64,000 nucleotides of DNA from a virus, in the IMG/VR virus record IMGVR_UViG_3300020061_000001, positions 35,007-99,006 of that record. The stretch is one strand, 5' to 3'. The notes under the pieces are model-generated. The model made no database searches. It had not been told where the DNA came from and was given only the letters and a program-made list of their open reading frames with translations. A program made the translations under genes and the position numbers. Of the stretch, positions 22,780 to 30,425 are shown one piece after another (the first letter of the stretch is position 1; the number at the start of each line of letters is the position of its first letter).

Positions 22780-23131
22780 TTTAAGTAGTAGACAGAGCGC
22801 TGAATTGGCGTTTTTGCTCAATAACGGTGTAAGTATGGAAATTATATCAGTTGGTGGCGGTCTATTTGATGTTTCGTGGGTAGAGTATTCTCTATTTATG
22901 CCAGAAGTGCAGAAGGTCATGGCAGGGGTTGATAATCTTGATGATTTTGACGGTGTTCATCAATTAGATTGTCCGGATTATGTTGGCTATGGGGATACAT
23001 TATCAGAGGCTCTTACGGAATTTATGGATAAGAACAATGAATTTTGTGAAATGTTTAATGGTAGTGAAGAAGATTCAGAAACTATACTTGATCAGTATGT
23101 GCAATCCATAAAAGATAAACACGAACTTTAA
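22772..23131 (+). CDS. Hypothetical acidic protein (119 aa)
   Basis: Acidic, many aromatics (DCPDYVGYGDTLSEALTEFM, a HicB-like look at that segment). Not assigned. A good terminator hairpin follows. Confidence 0.6.
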   Translation: MSDLSSRQSAELAFLLNNGVSMEIISVGGGLFDVSWVEYSLFMPEVQKVMAGVDNLDDFDGVHQLDCPDYVGYGDTLSEALTEFMDKNNEFCEMFNGSEEDSETILDQYVQSIKDKHEL

Positions 23132-23148
23132 TTACAGTTGTTGTAAGG

Positions 23149-23178
23149 TAGGCACTAGAGATAGTGTCTATTTTCTTT
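23149..23178 (+). terminator. Intrinsic terminator
   Basis: TAGGCACTA / TAGTGTCTA (9 bp with one G-U) around a GAGA loop, then TTTTCTTT. It separates the gene at 22772 from class 1 promoter copy 7. Confidence 0.65.
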
Positions 23179-23199
23179 GAAGAATCTTTATGAAAAAGC

Positions 23200-23228
23200 T
23201 TGTGTTTTCAAATGAAAGAGAGCATAAT
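23200..23228 (+). promoter_or_regulatory. Class 1 repeat promoter, copy 7
   Basis: TTGTGT 23200-23205, 17 bp, CATAAT 23223-23228; leader with TAAGAAAGGCTT before the ATG at 23264. Confidence 0.75.
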
Positions 23229-23263
23229 TAAAATATAAAGACAGTAAGAAAGGCTTTAGAAAA

Positions 23264-23344
23264 ATGAGTACTAAAAAACAAAACTTGGTTGAAGGAATAG
23301 TACTTTTTGTATTGTTCTTCTTTGTCATCAACGGAGCGCTATAA
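23264..23344 (+). CDS. Tiny membrane peptide (26 aa)
   Basis: Six polar residues then one hydrophobic helix (VEGIVLFVLFFFVINGAL). It occupies the first position after a class 1 promoter with a strong ribosome site, so is probably well expressed. TAATG end. Confidence 0.55.
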   Translation: MSTKKQNLVEGIVLFVLFFFVINGAL

Positions 23345-23805
23345 TGAGTCATTGTCAAATTTGCGCTCGAGAGATAAAATCCAATACTGGCACTATAGCC
23401 CACCATGGTTTTTTACGCCCTGGTAATGGCTGGGGACAAACCTCTAGTTGTGAAGGCGCTAAGTATCTTCCTTATGAGCAAAGCCGTGATCGTATTCCAG
23501 AAGTAGTTGAGAACTATAAAAAGTATCGACAAAATAATATTGAGGCAGAAACAGATTACATGGCTAATCCTCCTGCAACTATTACTCGTTTCGCTATGAG
23601 CAGTTACGGGAAGAATGAAACTTTCGTCCGACCTGAAAACTTTGACTCTAAAAAAGCAATGGAAAAAGGTTCTTGGGGCTTTGGCGAAGGATACTGGATG
23701 GAGTTTAGTAAACGAGTGCGAGAATGTCAGAAAAATATTAAGAGCCTAGACGCGGAGATTGAGTTCCTTAAACTACGATGGCTTACATGGAAGAAGGTAG
23801 CGTAA
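23344..23805 (+). CDS. Zinc-binding phage protein (153 aa)
   Basis: Opens with CQICAREIKS, then AHHGFLRPGNGWGQTSSC: a CxxC...HH...C site seen in many phage proteins of unknown function. A long charged helix closes the protein. Confidence 0.65.
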   Translation: MSHCQICAREIKSNTGTIAHHGFLRPGNGWGQTSSCEGAKYLPYEQSRDRIPEVVENYKKYRQNNIEAETDYMANPPATITRFAMSSYGKNETFVRPENFDSKKAMEKGSWGFGEGYWMEFSKRVRECQKNIKSLDAEIEFLKLRWLTWKKVA

Positions 23806-24146
23806 TGAACTACGCAGAATATAGAGAAAAGCAGGGCACTAACAACTCACATGTTGCTCAAAAGTATGCAGCAGGTAATAATGCTAGGGGCAAAAAAACA
23901 TGGGGCGCTACAAGCCATACAGAAGATTTGAGAAATGACACAGAGTTTCGTGAGAATATTGATAAATTGTTTTCTCATAAACATACATCATATGCTGGTA
24001 AGAAGAATGTTCATATTTGTGTGACATGCCTTAAACCTGTCGGTATAATAACTAGGAGAAAACAAAAAGACAAGTTTATTGTTGGTAAAGGATATACTGG
24101 TTTATTGTGCGCTTATCATTTAAGGCTCGAGAAGGAATTATCATAG
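23805..24146 (+). CDS. Hypothetical basic protein with CxxC (113 aa)
   Basis: ATG at 23805 (TAATG overlap, GAAGG upstream) preferred to the ATG 27 bases earlier. Contains ICVTCLKPVG and CAYH near the end, a possible zinc site. Confidence 0.6.
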   Translation: MNYAEYREKQGTNNSHVAQKYAAGNNARGKKTWGATSHTEDLRNDTEFRENIDKLFSHKHTSYAGKKNVHICVTCLKPVGIITRRKQKDKFIVGKGYTGLLCAYHLRLEKELS

Positions 24147-24148
24147 TT

Positions 24149-24430
24149 ATGAGTAAAAATGTTAATGATACTAGCAACGAAAAGTTCGTAGAACTATGGG
24201 TTGCTGCCTACAAAGATGAGATTGGTCTTATGGGGCTTGTGAAACAGCAGGACTGGCAATACGGTCAGGTGTCAGCTCGCGCCAGCGGTTTGCGCCGAGC
24301 AGGAGTAAAACTCCCCACAATGAAGTCGCCCAACCAGAAAAATAACTATCTTACTGTAAACTCAAAAACACTAAATGACATTATTGTAAAAGAACTAGGC
24401 GAAGACGCACTAAACTGGAGGACAAGGTAA
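24149..24430 (+). CDS. Helix-turn-helix-like protein (93 aa)
   Basis: Start taken at the ATG at 24149. The middle (DWQYGQVSARASGLRRAGVK) reads like a helix-turn-helix, as in many large phages. Could bind DNA; target unknown. Confidence 0.5.
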   Translation: MSKNVNDTSNEKFVELWVAAYKDEIGLMGLVKQQDWQYGQVSARASGLRRAGVKLPTMKSPNQKNNYLTVNSKTLNDIIVKELGEDALNWRTR

Positions 24431-24600
24431 TGGCTATCAATTTATTACATTTCTCGTCGGTTTTGTTGATATTTATAGGCGTATTCTTTATGATAGCTTC
24501 TTATGAAGAACATACCCAAGATAAAAAAACTAGCCAACGCTTTATGCGGGCTAGTACTTTCTTATTCCTAGTTGCCGCCCTACTTATGGGGGTAGAGTAA
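24430..24600 (+). CDS. Two-pass small membrane protein (56 aa)
   Basis: Two hydrophobic helices (LLHFSSVLLIFIGVFFMIA and FLFLVAALLMGV) joined by a charged loop. TAATG junctions on both sides. Confidence 0.55.
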   Translation: MAINLLHFSSVLLIFIGVFFMIASYEEHTQDKKTSQRFMRASTFLFLVAALLMGVE

Positions 24601-24812
24601 TGAAACATACCATAGCAGTTATTATATTTTTAGGGCTACTTGTTTGGTTTACAATCTGGCTAACAGGTAATCTTAATGACGGTAGAGAGCAAAAGTGTAA
24701 AGAACAGTTTGGATATTCTTGGCATTATTCACAGAAATATGGTGCAGACTGTATAGATTCTAATACGGGTGAAGGTAGATATTTTAAGGAGCTTAAAAAT
24801 GAAATGCGCTAA
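24600..24812 (+). CDS. Membrane-anchored protein with outer cysteines (70 aa)
   Basis: N-terminal signal-anchor (TIAVIIFLGLLVWFTIWL), then an outer ~45 residues with two cysteines (QKCKEQFG; ADCIDS), like the DUF-type periplasmic stubs of phages. Confidence 0.55.
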   Translation: MKHTIAVIIFLGLLVWFTIWLTGNLNDGREQKCKEQFGYSWHYSQKYGADCIDSNTGEGRYFKELKNEMR

Positions 24813-25260
24813 TAATGGTGGTGCAGCAATAGGGGCTGGTCATGACTGTATCTGTGTAGATGAAAAAGGCCATAACGGTAACCATGGTTGCGAGTGTGGC
24901 GCTCTTTGGCCAAGTGGTGCTGGATTCTTTGTGCCTATGGATATTTCGCCCCACGATGAAGAATTAAAGAGACATGAATTGTCTGAAACCTTAAAAGGCA
25001 AAAACCTAAGAGCCCTACTGAAATGGGTGTATGACCATGGACAGTTAAAAGGTGAGTTCCCAGACCAATCTATCAGTAAGGATTTTGTTCTTAAGTTAGC
25101 TGAAAAAGCTATCAAAGATCGTGACACCAAACGTGATGCTTATATTATCGGTGAGGATGATAAAACAAACCCGTACAATCCCGACGGTCATGATGAGAAT
25201 CGGTTGAGAGCCAAACAACGTCAACGTGCATATATATGGGATAGTAAGGAGCAAGTATGA
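24799..25260 (+). CDS. Hypothetical protein with N-terminal cysteine/histidine cluster (153 aa)
   Basis: ATG at 24799 with AGGAG upstream, overlapping the previous gene by 14 bases. Residues 10-45 have several C and H (GHDCICVDEKGHNGNHGCEC), probably a zinc site; the rest is helical. Unknown. Confidence 0.6.
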   Translation: MKCANNGGAAIGAGHDCICVDEKGHNGNHGCECGALWPSGAGFFVPMDISPHDEELKRHELSETLKGKNLRALLKWVYDHGQLKGEFPDQSISKDFVLKLAEKAIKDRDTKRDAYIIGEDDKTNPYNPDGHDENRLRAKQRQRAYIWDSKEQV

Positions 25261-25412
25261 GGAAAATACATGTTTTATATCAAAATATAGCCGTTCTTGG
25301 AACAGTTTCGCAAAAAACTCGCTGTTCTTGTGGGGCAAAACTGACTAAACCTGTAACCCGTATTTACTTTAAGAAATTAATTGGCGACGTAAACACTACT
25401 TATGCAAATTGA
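25257..25412 (+). CDS. Small CxC protein (51 aa)
   Basis: ATGA overlap. Strand-rich, basic, with CSCGAKLTKPVTRIYF. Unknown. Confidence 0.5.
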   Translation: MRKIHVLYQNIAVLGTVSQKTRCSCGAKLTKPVTRIYFKKLIGDVNTTYAN

Positions 25413-25424
25413 GGAGCAACAGAT

Positions 25425-25703
25425 ATGAGTTCTATAAAAAACAATCGTGATCTACGTGAACGCTTTGAGGCTAATATGCTTGATGGCGAGAAGATAGAAG
25501 AGAGTGGCAACGCTATGCTATCTGCTGTAGATGTTTGGGCGTTTCTTAAAGAAGCTGTTAAAGATGTTAGAATATCTGAGGTCAATGGTATTAGAGAACG
25601 CGCAGGGTACGACATAACCGACACCTATAGGCTTACAGGTTATTCTATTACGCAAAGGGTTCGTGAGATAGAGCGCGAAGGGGAGGAGAAGAGCCATGCT
25701 TGA
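25425..25703 (+). CDS. Hypothetical acidic helical protein (92 aa)
   Basis: GAGGAG Shine-Dalgarno. Helical. Overlaps the next gene by 8 bases. Unknown. Confidence 0.6.
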   Translation: MSSIKNNRDLRERFEANMLDGEKIEESGNAMLSAVDVWAFLKEAVKDVRISEVNGIRERAGYDITDTYRLTGYSITQRVREIEREGEEKSHA

Positions 25704-25947
25704 TGGAAAAGAACCGGATTTTATTAACCCGGAGGGCACTAAGTGGTGGAAAGATACTAACTTAACTGAATATGCTCAAGAACAAATCAACAAAGAACAT
25801 GCTGTATTTGAAATCCAAACTACTAATGGAAAACAGAGTAGAGTCCTTATTGATAAAAATGGAGTTCTTGAAGAAGACGGAAGTTTAGAGGCTATGGCTT
25901 TTAAGATTGATAAATGGGCGTTAATAATAAATGGGAGTTTAAGGTAA
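25696..25947 (+). CDS. Hypothetical protein (83 aa)
   Basis: Contains a strand pair VFEIQTTNGKQSRVLIDKNG. TAATG end. Unknown. Confidence 0.6.
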   Translation: MLDGKEPDFINPEGTKWWKDTNLTEYAQEQINKEHAVFEIQTTNGKQSRVLIDKNGVLEEDGSLEAMAFKIDKWALIINGSLR

Positions 25948-26042
25948 TGAGCCAAAAACTATTTAATTTTATTATTATATGGCTTCTTATTTTAGTGACA
26001 GTTCTTTTTGGCGTTATGATCTGGAAGCTGATAACGGAATGA
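25947..26042 (+). CDS. Tiny membrane protein (31 aa)
   Basis: Essentially one hydrophobic helix (FIIIWLLILVTVLFGVMIW). TAATG start, ATGA end. Confidence 0.5.
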   Translation: MSQKLFNFIIIWLLILVTVLFGVMIWKLITE

Positions 26043-26338
26043 GTGATAAAGAATATACAGAAGAACTTGAGAAGATTGTTATATTTCTTTGTGATGTTTA
26101 TACAAAAGGCCAAGATAGTCTAGCTTGTCAGACAAATAAAGATGGTACTCAACCTGATGAAAAGTGGCTGAATGTATTTATGTCGTTTCCCACAATCCAA
26201 GGTAGCATGAATAGAATATATGTTAGTCGTATTGGCAACCTGAGAACCTCTCTATTAAACCGTGAATCAGTTAGTATGTCTTTTGAGGAAGTGTTTGAAA
26301 AACTAAAAATTGGAAGACGCGAAAAGGGGAAAGAATAA
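26039..26338 (+). CDS. Hypothetical protein (99 aa)
   Basis: ATG at 26039 (ATGA overlap) chosen over one 60 bases earlier that lies inside the membrane peptide gene. Helical. Unknown. Confidence 0.6.
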   Translation: MSDKEYTEELEKIVIFLCDVYTKGQDSLACQTNKDGTQPDEKWLNVFMSFPTIQGSMNRIYVSRIGNLRTSLLNRESVSMSFEEVFEKLKIGRREKGKE

Positions 26339-26587
26339 ATGTTTAAACTATTAAGTGATAGCGAATTAGCAACCGAGGTTGGAAGCTTTGAGTTGAGGTA
26401 TAGTGATGGTCAAGTTAATCAAGGTGAATTAGATGGTTTACTAACTATTATTAAAGAGCAAAAGATCGCCCATGCGGATAAAGTAATAGGCGATAGTAAT
26501 GAATTTATTGCGTGTGATGATCTCCATCACGATGCTTATAAAGTGCAACCGAGAATTAAGTCAGTTCTAAGGGGGAGAAATAAGTAA
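26339..26587 (+). CDS. Hypothetical protein (82 aa)
   Basis: Starts directly after the previous stop, with GGGGAAAG upstream. Helical. TAATG end. Unknown. Confidence 0.6.
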   Translation: MFKLLSDSELATEVGSFELRYSDGQVNQGELDGLLTIIKEQKIAHADKVIGDSNEFIACDDLHHDAYKVQPRIKSVLRGRNK

Positions 26588-26919
26588 TGAAAGTGATTAA
26601 ATCAGAAGAGAGCTTATTAGAGTTCGATAACGGATTAGTCATAGCGGGGGAAGGTGATACTGATTGTTGCGCCCATAATTATCTTGATTTTACGCAATTC
26701 GAAGTTGGGCAAGAGTTTCCAACAATGACCGCAGGTGAGTTCTTTGACGCCGTAAACCTGAAAGGTGATGGCTTTGGTCTTAATGCATCTGATGGACTTC
26801 CTAAGTGGTGCCAAGCGCGTTCAAGGCAGAATGGTTATTATTCAGACAGAACAGAATTGAGTGTCTTATATGGGGGTAAGACTATTAGCTTAGGTAAGTT
26901 GTCAGGGGAACAGGAATAA
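26587..26919 (+). CDS. Phage protein, family B paralog (110 aa)
   Basis: Second copy of the family at 6259, about two-thirds alike by eye: GDTDCCAHNYLDF, FEVGQEFP and PKWCQARSRQNGYYSD are shared. The copies are 20 kb apart in the same kind of operon, so this is probably an old duplication. Function unknown. Confidence 0.7.
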   Translation: MKVIKSEESLLEFDNGLVIAGEGDTDCCAHNYLDFTQFEVGQEFPTMTAGEFFDAVNLKGDGFGLNASDGLPKWCQARSRQNGYYSDRTELSVLYGGKTISLGKLSGEQE

Positions 26920-26922
26920 ATA

Positions 26923-27096
26923 ATGGGTGAAATCATAGGGACAATTATTGGCATTTTACTGTTCTTGGGTTCTATTACTTTCTTACAGTGGTTAGCCGTT
27001 AAACACCCTCCTTATGATTGGAAAGCAGATGCCCGTAAGTATCGCGCCCAAAAAGAAAAAGAGTTAGAAGACTATAAAAGGAGCCTAGAGAAATGA
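26923..27096 (+). CDS. Membrane-anchored coiled protein (57 aa)
   Basis: N-terminal hydrophobic helix (IIGTIIGILLFLGSITFL) then a charged helix (KYRAQKEKELEDYKRS). ATGA end. Confidence 0.55.
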   Translation: MGEIIGTIIGILLFLGSITFLQWLAVKHPPYDWKADARKYRAQKEKELEDYKRSLEK

Positions 27097-27320
27097 CCCC
27101 AGAACTACAAAGGCGAATCAACAGAGTGTTTAGTAACGCAGCTTGTTATAGGTGTGATGGTAGTGCTATACGTGGGCAGTCTCCTAGTAATCCGGGTGGT
27201 GACCCATGCGATGATTGTTCGCAGACGGGTATTGCTGACGATGGTACAAGGCTGGAAGATGTGAGAGAGCAAATTAACGAAGTCATTAACGGTTACATAA
27301 AAGAGTTTGAGGCTAAGTAA
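27093..27320 (+). CDS. DnaJ-like zinc protein (75 aa)
   Basis: CYRCDGS and CDDCSQTG, 19 residues apart, resemble the CxxCxG units of DnaJ. Helical ends. TAATG end. Related in pattern to the gene at 14901 and to the MuF N-terminus. Confidence 0.65.
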   Translation: MTPELQRRINRVFSNAACYRCDGSAIRGQSPSNPGGDPCDDCSQTGIADDGTRLEDVREQINEVINGYIKEFEAK

Positions 27321-27541
27321 TGAGTCTATTAGGTAAAGCAATAACAGAAGCTCAGGCAGAAATGAATGATCATTTTATAAAGAACCACGTCGAATATGAT
27401 TTAGCGGTGAAGAAACGTGATGCACTCGAGATAGAAATGGAAAATGCTTATAATCTTGCTTACGCTCTTCAAACGCAGTATAATGATATAGAAGAGAAGA
27501 TAGAAAATTATAACCAAGAACAGGCGGCATTAGATGAGTGA
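27320..27541 (+). CDS. Coiled-coil protein (73 aa)
   Basis: Nearly all heptad-like helix (KKRDALEIEMENAYNLAYAL). Overlaps the next gene by 8 bases. Confidence 0.6.
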   Translation: MSLLGKAITEAQAEMNDHFIKNHVEYDLAVKKRDALEIEMENAYNLAYALQTQYNDIEEKIENYNQEQAALDE

Positions 27542-27713
27542 TCTGAAAAATGTAAGTAAGTACAATAATGTTTTACTTTTTATAATCTCAATACCATTCA
27601 TTATTCTTGCTTGGTTATTTTGGATAATATTCTATGTTTTGGCCTTAATCGCTTGCCTTATTGGTCGCCGAAGAGCTTTAAATGCTTTATATAAAACAAA
27701 GGAGTTAATGTAG
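27534..27713 (+). CDS. Membrane protein (59 aa)
   Basis: A ~35-residue hydrophobic stretch (LLFIISIPFIILAWLFWIIF) that may cross twice, then a basic tail. The stop overlaps the next GTG. Confidence 0.55.
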   Translation: MSDLKNVSKYNNVLLFIISIPFIILAWLFWIIFYVLALIACLIGRRRALNALYKTKELM

Positions 27714-27838
27714 TGATAATAGTTTTAATCTTAACTGGAATTTTACAATCATTGGGAGTGCACGATGCTGTGCTCCTATGGCAATGGTTCGGCGATAATC
27801 TGTTACTAACAATCATCCTAACAATCTTCCTTGCATAA
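27713..27838 (+). CDS. Small membrane protein (41 aa, GTG start)
   Basis: TAGTG overlap; AAGGAG sits upstream. Two short hydrophobic helices separated by HDAVLLWQWFGDN. Unknown. Confidence 0.45.
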   Translation: MIIVLILTGILQSLGVHDAVLLWQWFGDNLLLTIILTIFLA

Positions 27839-27862
27839 TAACTAACAAAAGAGGCGAATACT

Positions 27863-28315
27863 ATGTCCGAGACTTTTCAGAATACCGCCAATAATCATCA
27901 CCTTCTGTTCCCTAGAGCTCTCCATGAAGCTATGGGTCCAACTAAGTTACTGCGTAACAACATGGGTATGCAAGCATTGATAGATGTAGATAGCCATAAT
28001 GAAATACATAGAGAGTTGAATATAGTTCCGGTTTTAGATTTTCATAATGCTTCTCGAGTCGTTTCCGGTATGAGAAAGCGTCGCCCATTGAATCCACAAG
28101 ACCCCCTACAATCTATAGACACCTATATGTTCCTTGTCCAAGAGGCTACAATGCACCCGCGCAACAGAGAGTTAGATGTAGAGTTAGGAGACTTAGTTAT
28201 TAGGGCTATGGAGTTACAGCGTCCTATCGTGGCACAGGGCATTTCGCGCAAAACAATCATAGACTTAGGGCACTTCGCCCACCTTAAAAACATCCCATTA
28301 GACGGAGCAGCGTAA
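27863..28315 (+). CDS. Hypothetical phage protein (150 aa)
   Basis: GAGGCG upstream. Histidine-rich N-terminal third (NNHHLLFPRALHEAMG) and helical remainder. Phages often carry such HH-L-F-P proteins; role unknown. TAATG end. Confidence 0.6.
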   Translation: MSETFQNTANNHHLLFPRALHEAMGPTKLLRNNMGMQALIDVDSHNEIHRELNIVPVLDFHNASRVVSGMRKRRPLNPQDPLQSIDTYMFLVQEATMHPRNRELDVELGDLVIRAMELQRPIVAQGISRKTIIDLGHFAHLKNIPLDGAA

Positions 28316-28740
28316 TGGAGACTAAAAAATTTCTTAGTAGTCTTCCTCTAGACGAATTAACATCCAACCAATATCAAGAGCTTGTTGATTATATAGAAAG
28401 TAGGAAGGACACCACTCGTAATGAAGTAGCATCAGAGCTGCAAAAATACCGCGATGATTTGTTATCCAGTAGAGGGATAAAGAGCCCAGGCTGGATAGGG
28501 AAAAATGAATTACAGGTGTTTATAGATGGGCTAAGAGGTGGTAGCGCTAATGAGCGACTTAGACCAGAGTTTGTACAGGCAATGTGCCCAGAGATGGGCT
28601 GTAGGAGAATGTCGTTTGTTCATGTGGATTATGAGTTAAGGTATGTGGATAATTTCGCCCGAAATAAATTCATCAAGTCAGTTACGAGTAATCTAATAGG
28701 AAAACTAAAGGGCGAACACGACAAGGGGTTACATGAGTAA
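28315..28740 (+). CDS. Hypothetical helical protein (141 aa)
   Basis: All helix; two cysteines in MCPEMGCRRM. Overlaps the next start by 8 bases. Unknown. Confidence 0.6.
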   Translation: METKKFLSSLPLDELTSNQYQELVDYIESRKDTTRNEVASELQKYRDDLLSSRGIKSPGWIGKNELQVFIDGLRGGSANERLRPEFVQAMCPEMGCRRMSFVHVDYELRYVDNFARNKFIKSVTSNLIGKLKGEHDKGLHE

Positions 28741-28963
28741 GACAAGACGCAAAGTACCGTGCCCGATAGATAATACACATCTTGGGTATGATGTCCTCGT
28801 AGAGACACGGGTTAATGACAAATATATCTATCACTGCCACGGTTGTGATACCTACTGGATTGTTACTTGGATTAAGAAGAAGTCTGTTAGCGGAAAGAGT
28901 TGGTCATGGGCTATTAAGAATGTGAGAGATGAGTTCGGTAGAAGTTTTGATTATATTGGCTAA
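28733..28963 (+). CDS. Zinc-ribbon protein (76 aa)
   Basis: VPCPIDNTHLGYD and YHCHGCDTYWIV give a C...CxxC ribbon. Last gene before class 1 promoter copy 8. Confidence 0.6.
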   Translation: MSKTRRKVPCPIDNTHLGYDVLVETRVNDKYIYHCHGCDTYWIVTWIKKKSVSGKSWSWAIKNVRDEFGRSFDYIG

Positions 28964-28971
28964 GAAAGCCC

Positions 28972-29000
28972 TTGTGTTTTTAGCAATTTAAGAGCATAAT
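28972..29000 (+). promoter_or_regulatory. Class 1 repeat promoter, copy 8
   Basis: TTGTGT 28972-28977, 17 bp, CATAAT 28995-29000; leader TAAGAAAGGCTT before a TTG start at 29035. Confidence 0.75.
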
Positions 29001-29034
29001 TAAACTTAGTAAAACACATAAGAAAGGCTTTACT

Positions 29035-29277
29035 TTGAAAACTTTAGTAGAATCAGTTATTAAATTCAATGGACGTATCTTGTATGGTGCTGATTCGTTC
29101 GGCAATAAACATGACCAAGATTTGTTAGTTAAGAGTAAAAATGGTTATTCACAGTCCGGTCAAGTGGCGGTAATTATTGATCACGGTACTATATCAGACA
29201 CTAAAGTGTGTAAAAATAGAGCTGAGGCATTTAAATATATTGAAGAGACAGTTCCGTCTCAAGGTATAATGGCATAA
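29035..29277 (+). CDS. Hypothetical protein with TTG start (80 aa)
   Basis: TTG is chosen because it sits exactly where the ATG does after the repeated AAGAAAGGCTTACT leader (compare 11470). Strand-rich (GQVAVIIDHGTISDTKV). Unknown. Confidence 0.6.
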   Translation: MKTLVESVIKFNGRILYGADSFGNKHDQDLLVKSKNGYSQSGQVAVIIDHGTISDTKVCKNRAEAFKYIEETVPSQGIMA

Positions 29278-29279
29278 TC

Positions 29280-29504
29280 ATGCTTACTATAAGATTAACA
29301 GCTACAGTAGGAGCAATCTTAAAAGCTTCTTTTGTTAAGAATTTAAAGGATTATTGCTGGTTGAAAAATTATGCTATAGAGATAATTGAAAATAAACATT
29401 TAACTTATTCTGACTATCGTATAGCTATTACCGTACCTGATGAGAAATATGATATCGCCCATGAGGCTATTAAAAGTTGGCTTAATAAGATAAGAACTTA
29501 CTAG
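29280..29504 (+). CDS. Hypothetical protein (74 aa)
   Basis: Alpha/beta; no strong ribosome site. Starts MLTIRLTATVGAILKASFVK. Unknown. Confidence 0.55.
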   Translation: MLTIRLTATVGAILKASFVKNLKDYCWLKNYAIEIIENKHLTYSDYRIAITVPDEKYDIAHEAIKSWLNKIRTY

Positions 29505-29505
29505 C

Positions 29506-29862
29506 ATGGAGTGGGGAAGGCAAACTGATAACGACCCCTGGATGAGACTGGGTGACCCATATCAGAGTAGTAGTTTTGATGGTAATCTAGACGGTAAATA
29601 CCTTTTCTTTAGTACGGATCAAGCTCTCCTTATGAGAATAATGGAGAATGAAATAGCTATGCATGGTTTTGAAGTGGCTAAGGTTATTAGGAACCCTAAA
29701 GGCGATGAATATGTTGCCTGTCTTTATTGGCACAATCCAGATAGGAAGTATGAGCTCGCCCAAAGACATAAAAATACTCCAAATCTAAAGTATCGTTATT
29801 ATAAGTTTAATTCAGATACAAGAGCTGGTAAGTATAGTAAGCAGTTCTTAAGCATTAAATAG
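29506..29862 (+). CDS. Hypothetical protein (118 aa)
   Basis: Start lies next to the previous stop. Aromatic and basic second half. Last early gene before the late block. Unknown. Confidence 0.55.
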   Translation: MEWGRQTDNDPWMRLGDPYQSSSFDGNLDGKYLFFSTDQALLMRIMENEIAMHGFEVAKVIRNPKGDEYVACLYWHNPDRKYELAQRHKNTPNLKYRYYKFNSDTRAGKYSKQFLSIK

Positions 29863-29890
29863 TGTATTTCTAAAATATATTGCGTCCCGG

Positions 29891-29919
29891 TGGGCATATT
29901 TTTTATATTGTTGTATAAT
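29891..29919 (+). promoter_or_regulatory. Promoter before the terminase genes
   Basis: TGGGCA at 29891-29896, 17 bp, TATAAT at 29914-29919. The leader then has an AGCCGA/TCGGCT hairpin (29939-29955). Likely opens the late block. Confidence 0.5.
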
Positions 29920-29984
29920 AGGGCTATAACCCAAATAAAGCCGAGTCGTTCGGCTAAATATATATAAAAAGAGAGCAAAAACAA

Positions 29985-30425
29985 ATGCCAGGACTATCAC
30001 CAGACCCCGAAAAGAGGGAAAAACAACTATCTAACTTGTTAGACCCAAGTGAAGCAGGTAAACTAGGCGGTCGGCCTAAAGGAAGCAAGAACTGGTCTAC
30101 AGTAGTCCAAGAGTTATTAGACGATGAAGAACTCTTTACGAAGCTTACCGAGAATCTAAAGAATAAACCACAGTGGTTAGAATCTACTGGCACTAAAACT
30201 CTTATGCAAGCAGTCACTATTGCTCAAGTGTTAAAAGCAATGGGTGGTTCTCATTTCTCTGCTGAGTGGCTGCGCAAGACGGGTTTTGGCGATAAGATAG
30301 ACATCACGAGCGGTGGTGAAACAATTAAAATGCAACCTATTGTGATTAGCGATATTAAACCTCGTAACTTCATAGAGGGACAGATTATAGAACCGAAAGA
30401 GGTTGAAGATGGCTCTGCTACTTAA
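29985..30425 (+). CDS. terS: Terminase small subunit (probable)
   Basis: 146 residues directly upstream of, and overlapping, the large terminase. Opens with a basic GKLGGRPKGSKNWSTVVQELL motif, common at the start of small terminases and related DNA-binding phage proteins, then helices and a beta tail. It would recognise the packaging site on phage DNA. Called mainly from position and this motif. Confidence 0.65.
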   Translation: MPGLSPDPEKREKQLSNLLDPSEAGKLGGRPKGSKNWSTVVQELLDDEELFTKLTENLKNKPQWLESTGTKTLMQAVTIAQVLKAMGGSHFSAEWLRKTGFGDKIDITSGGETIKMQPIVISDIKPRNFIEGQIIEPKEVEDGSAT

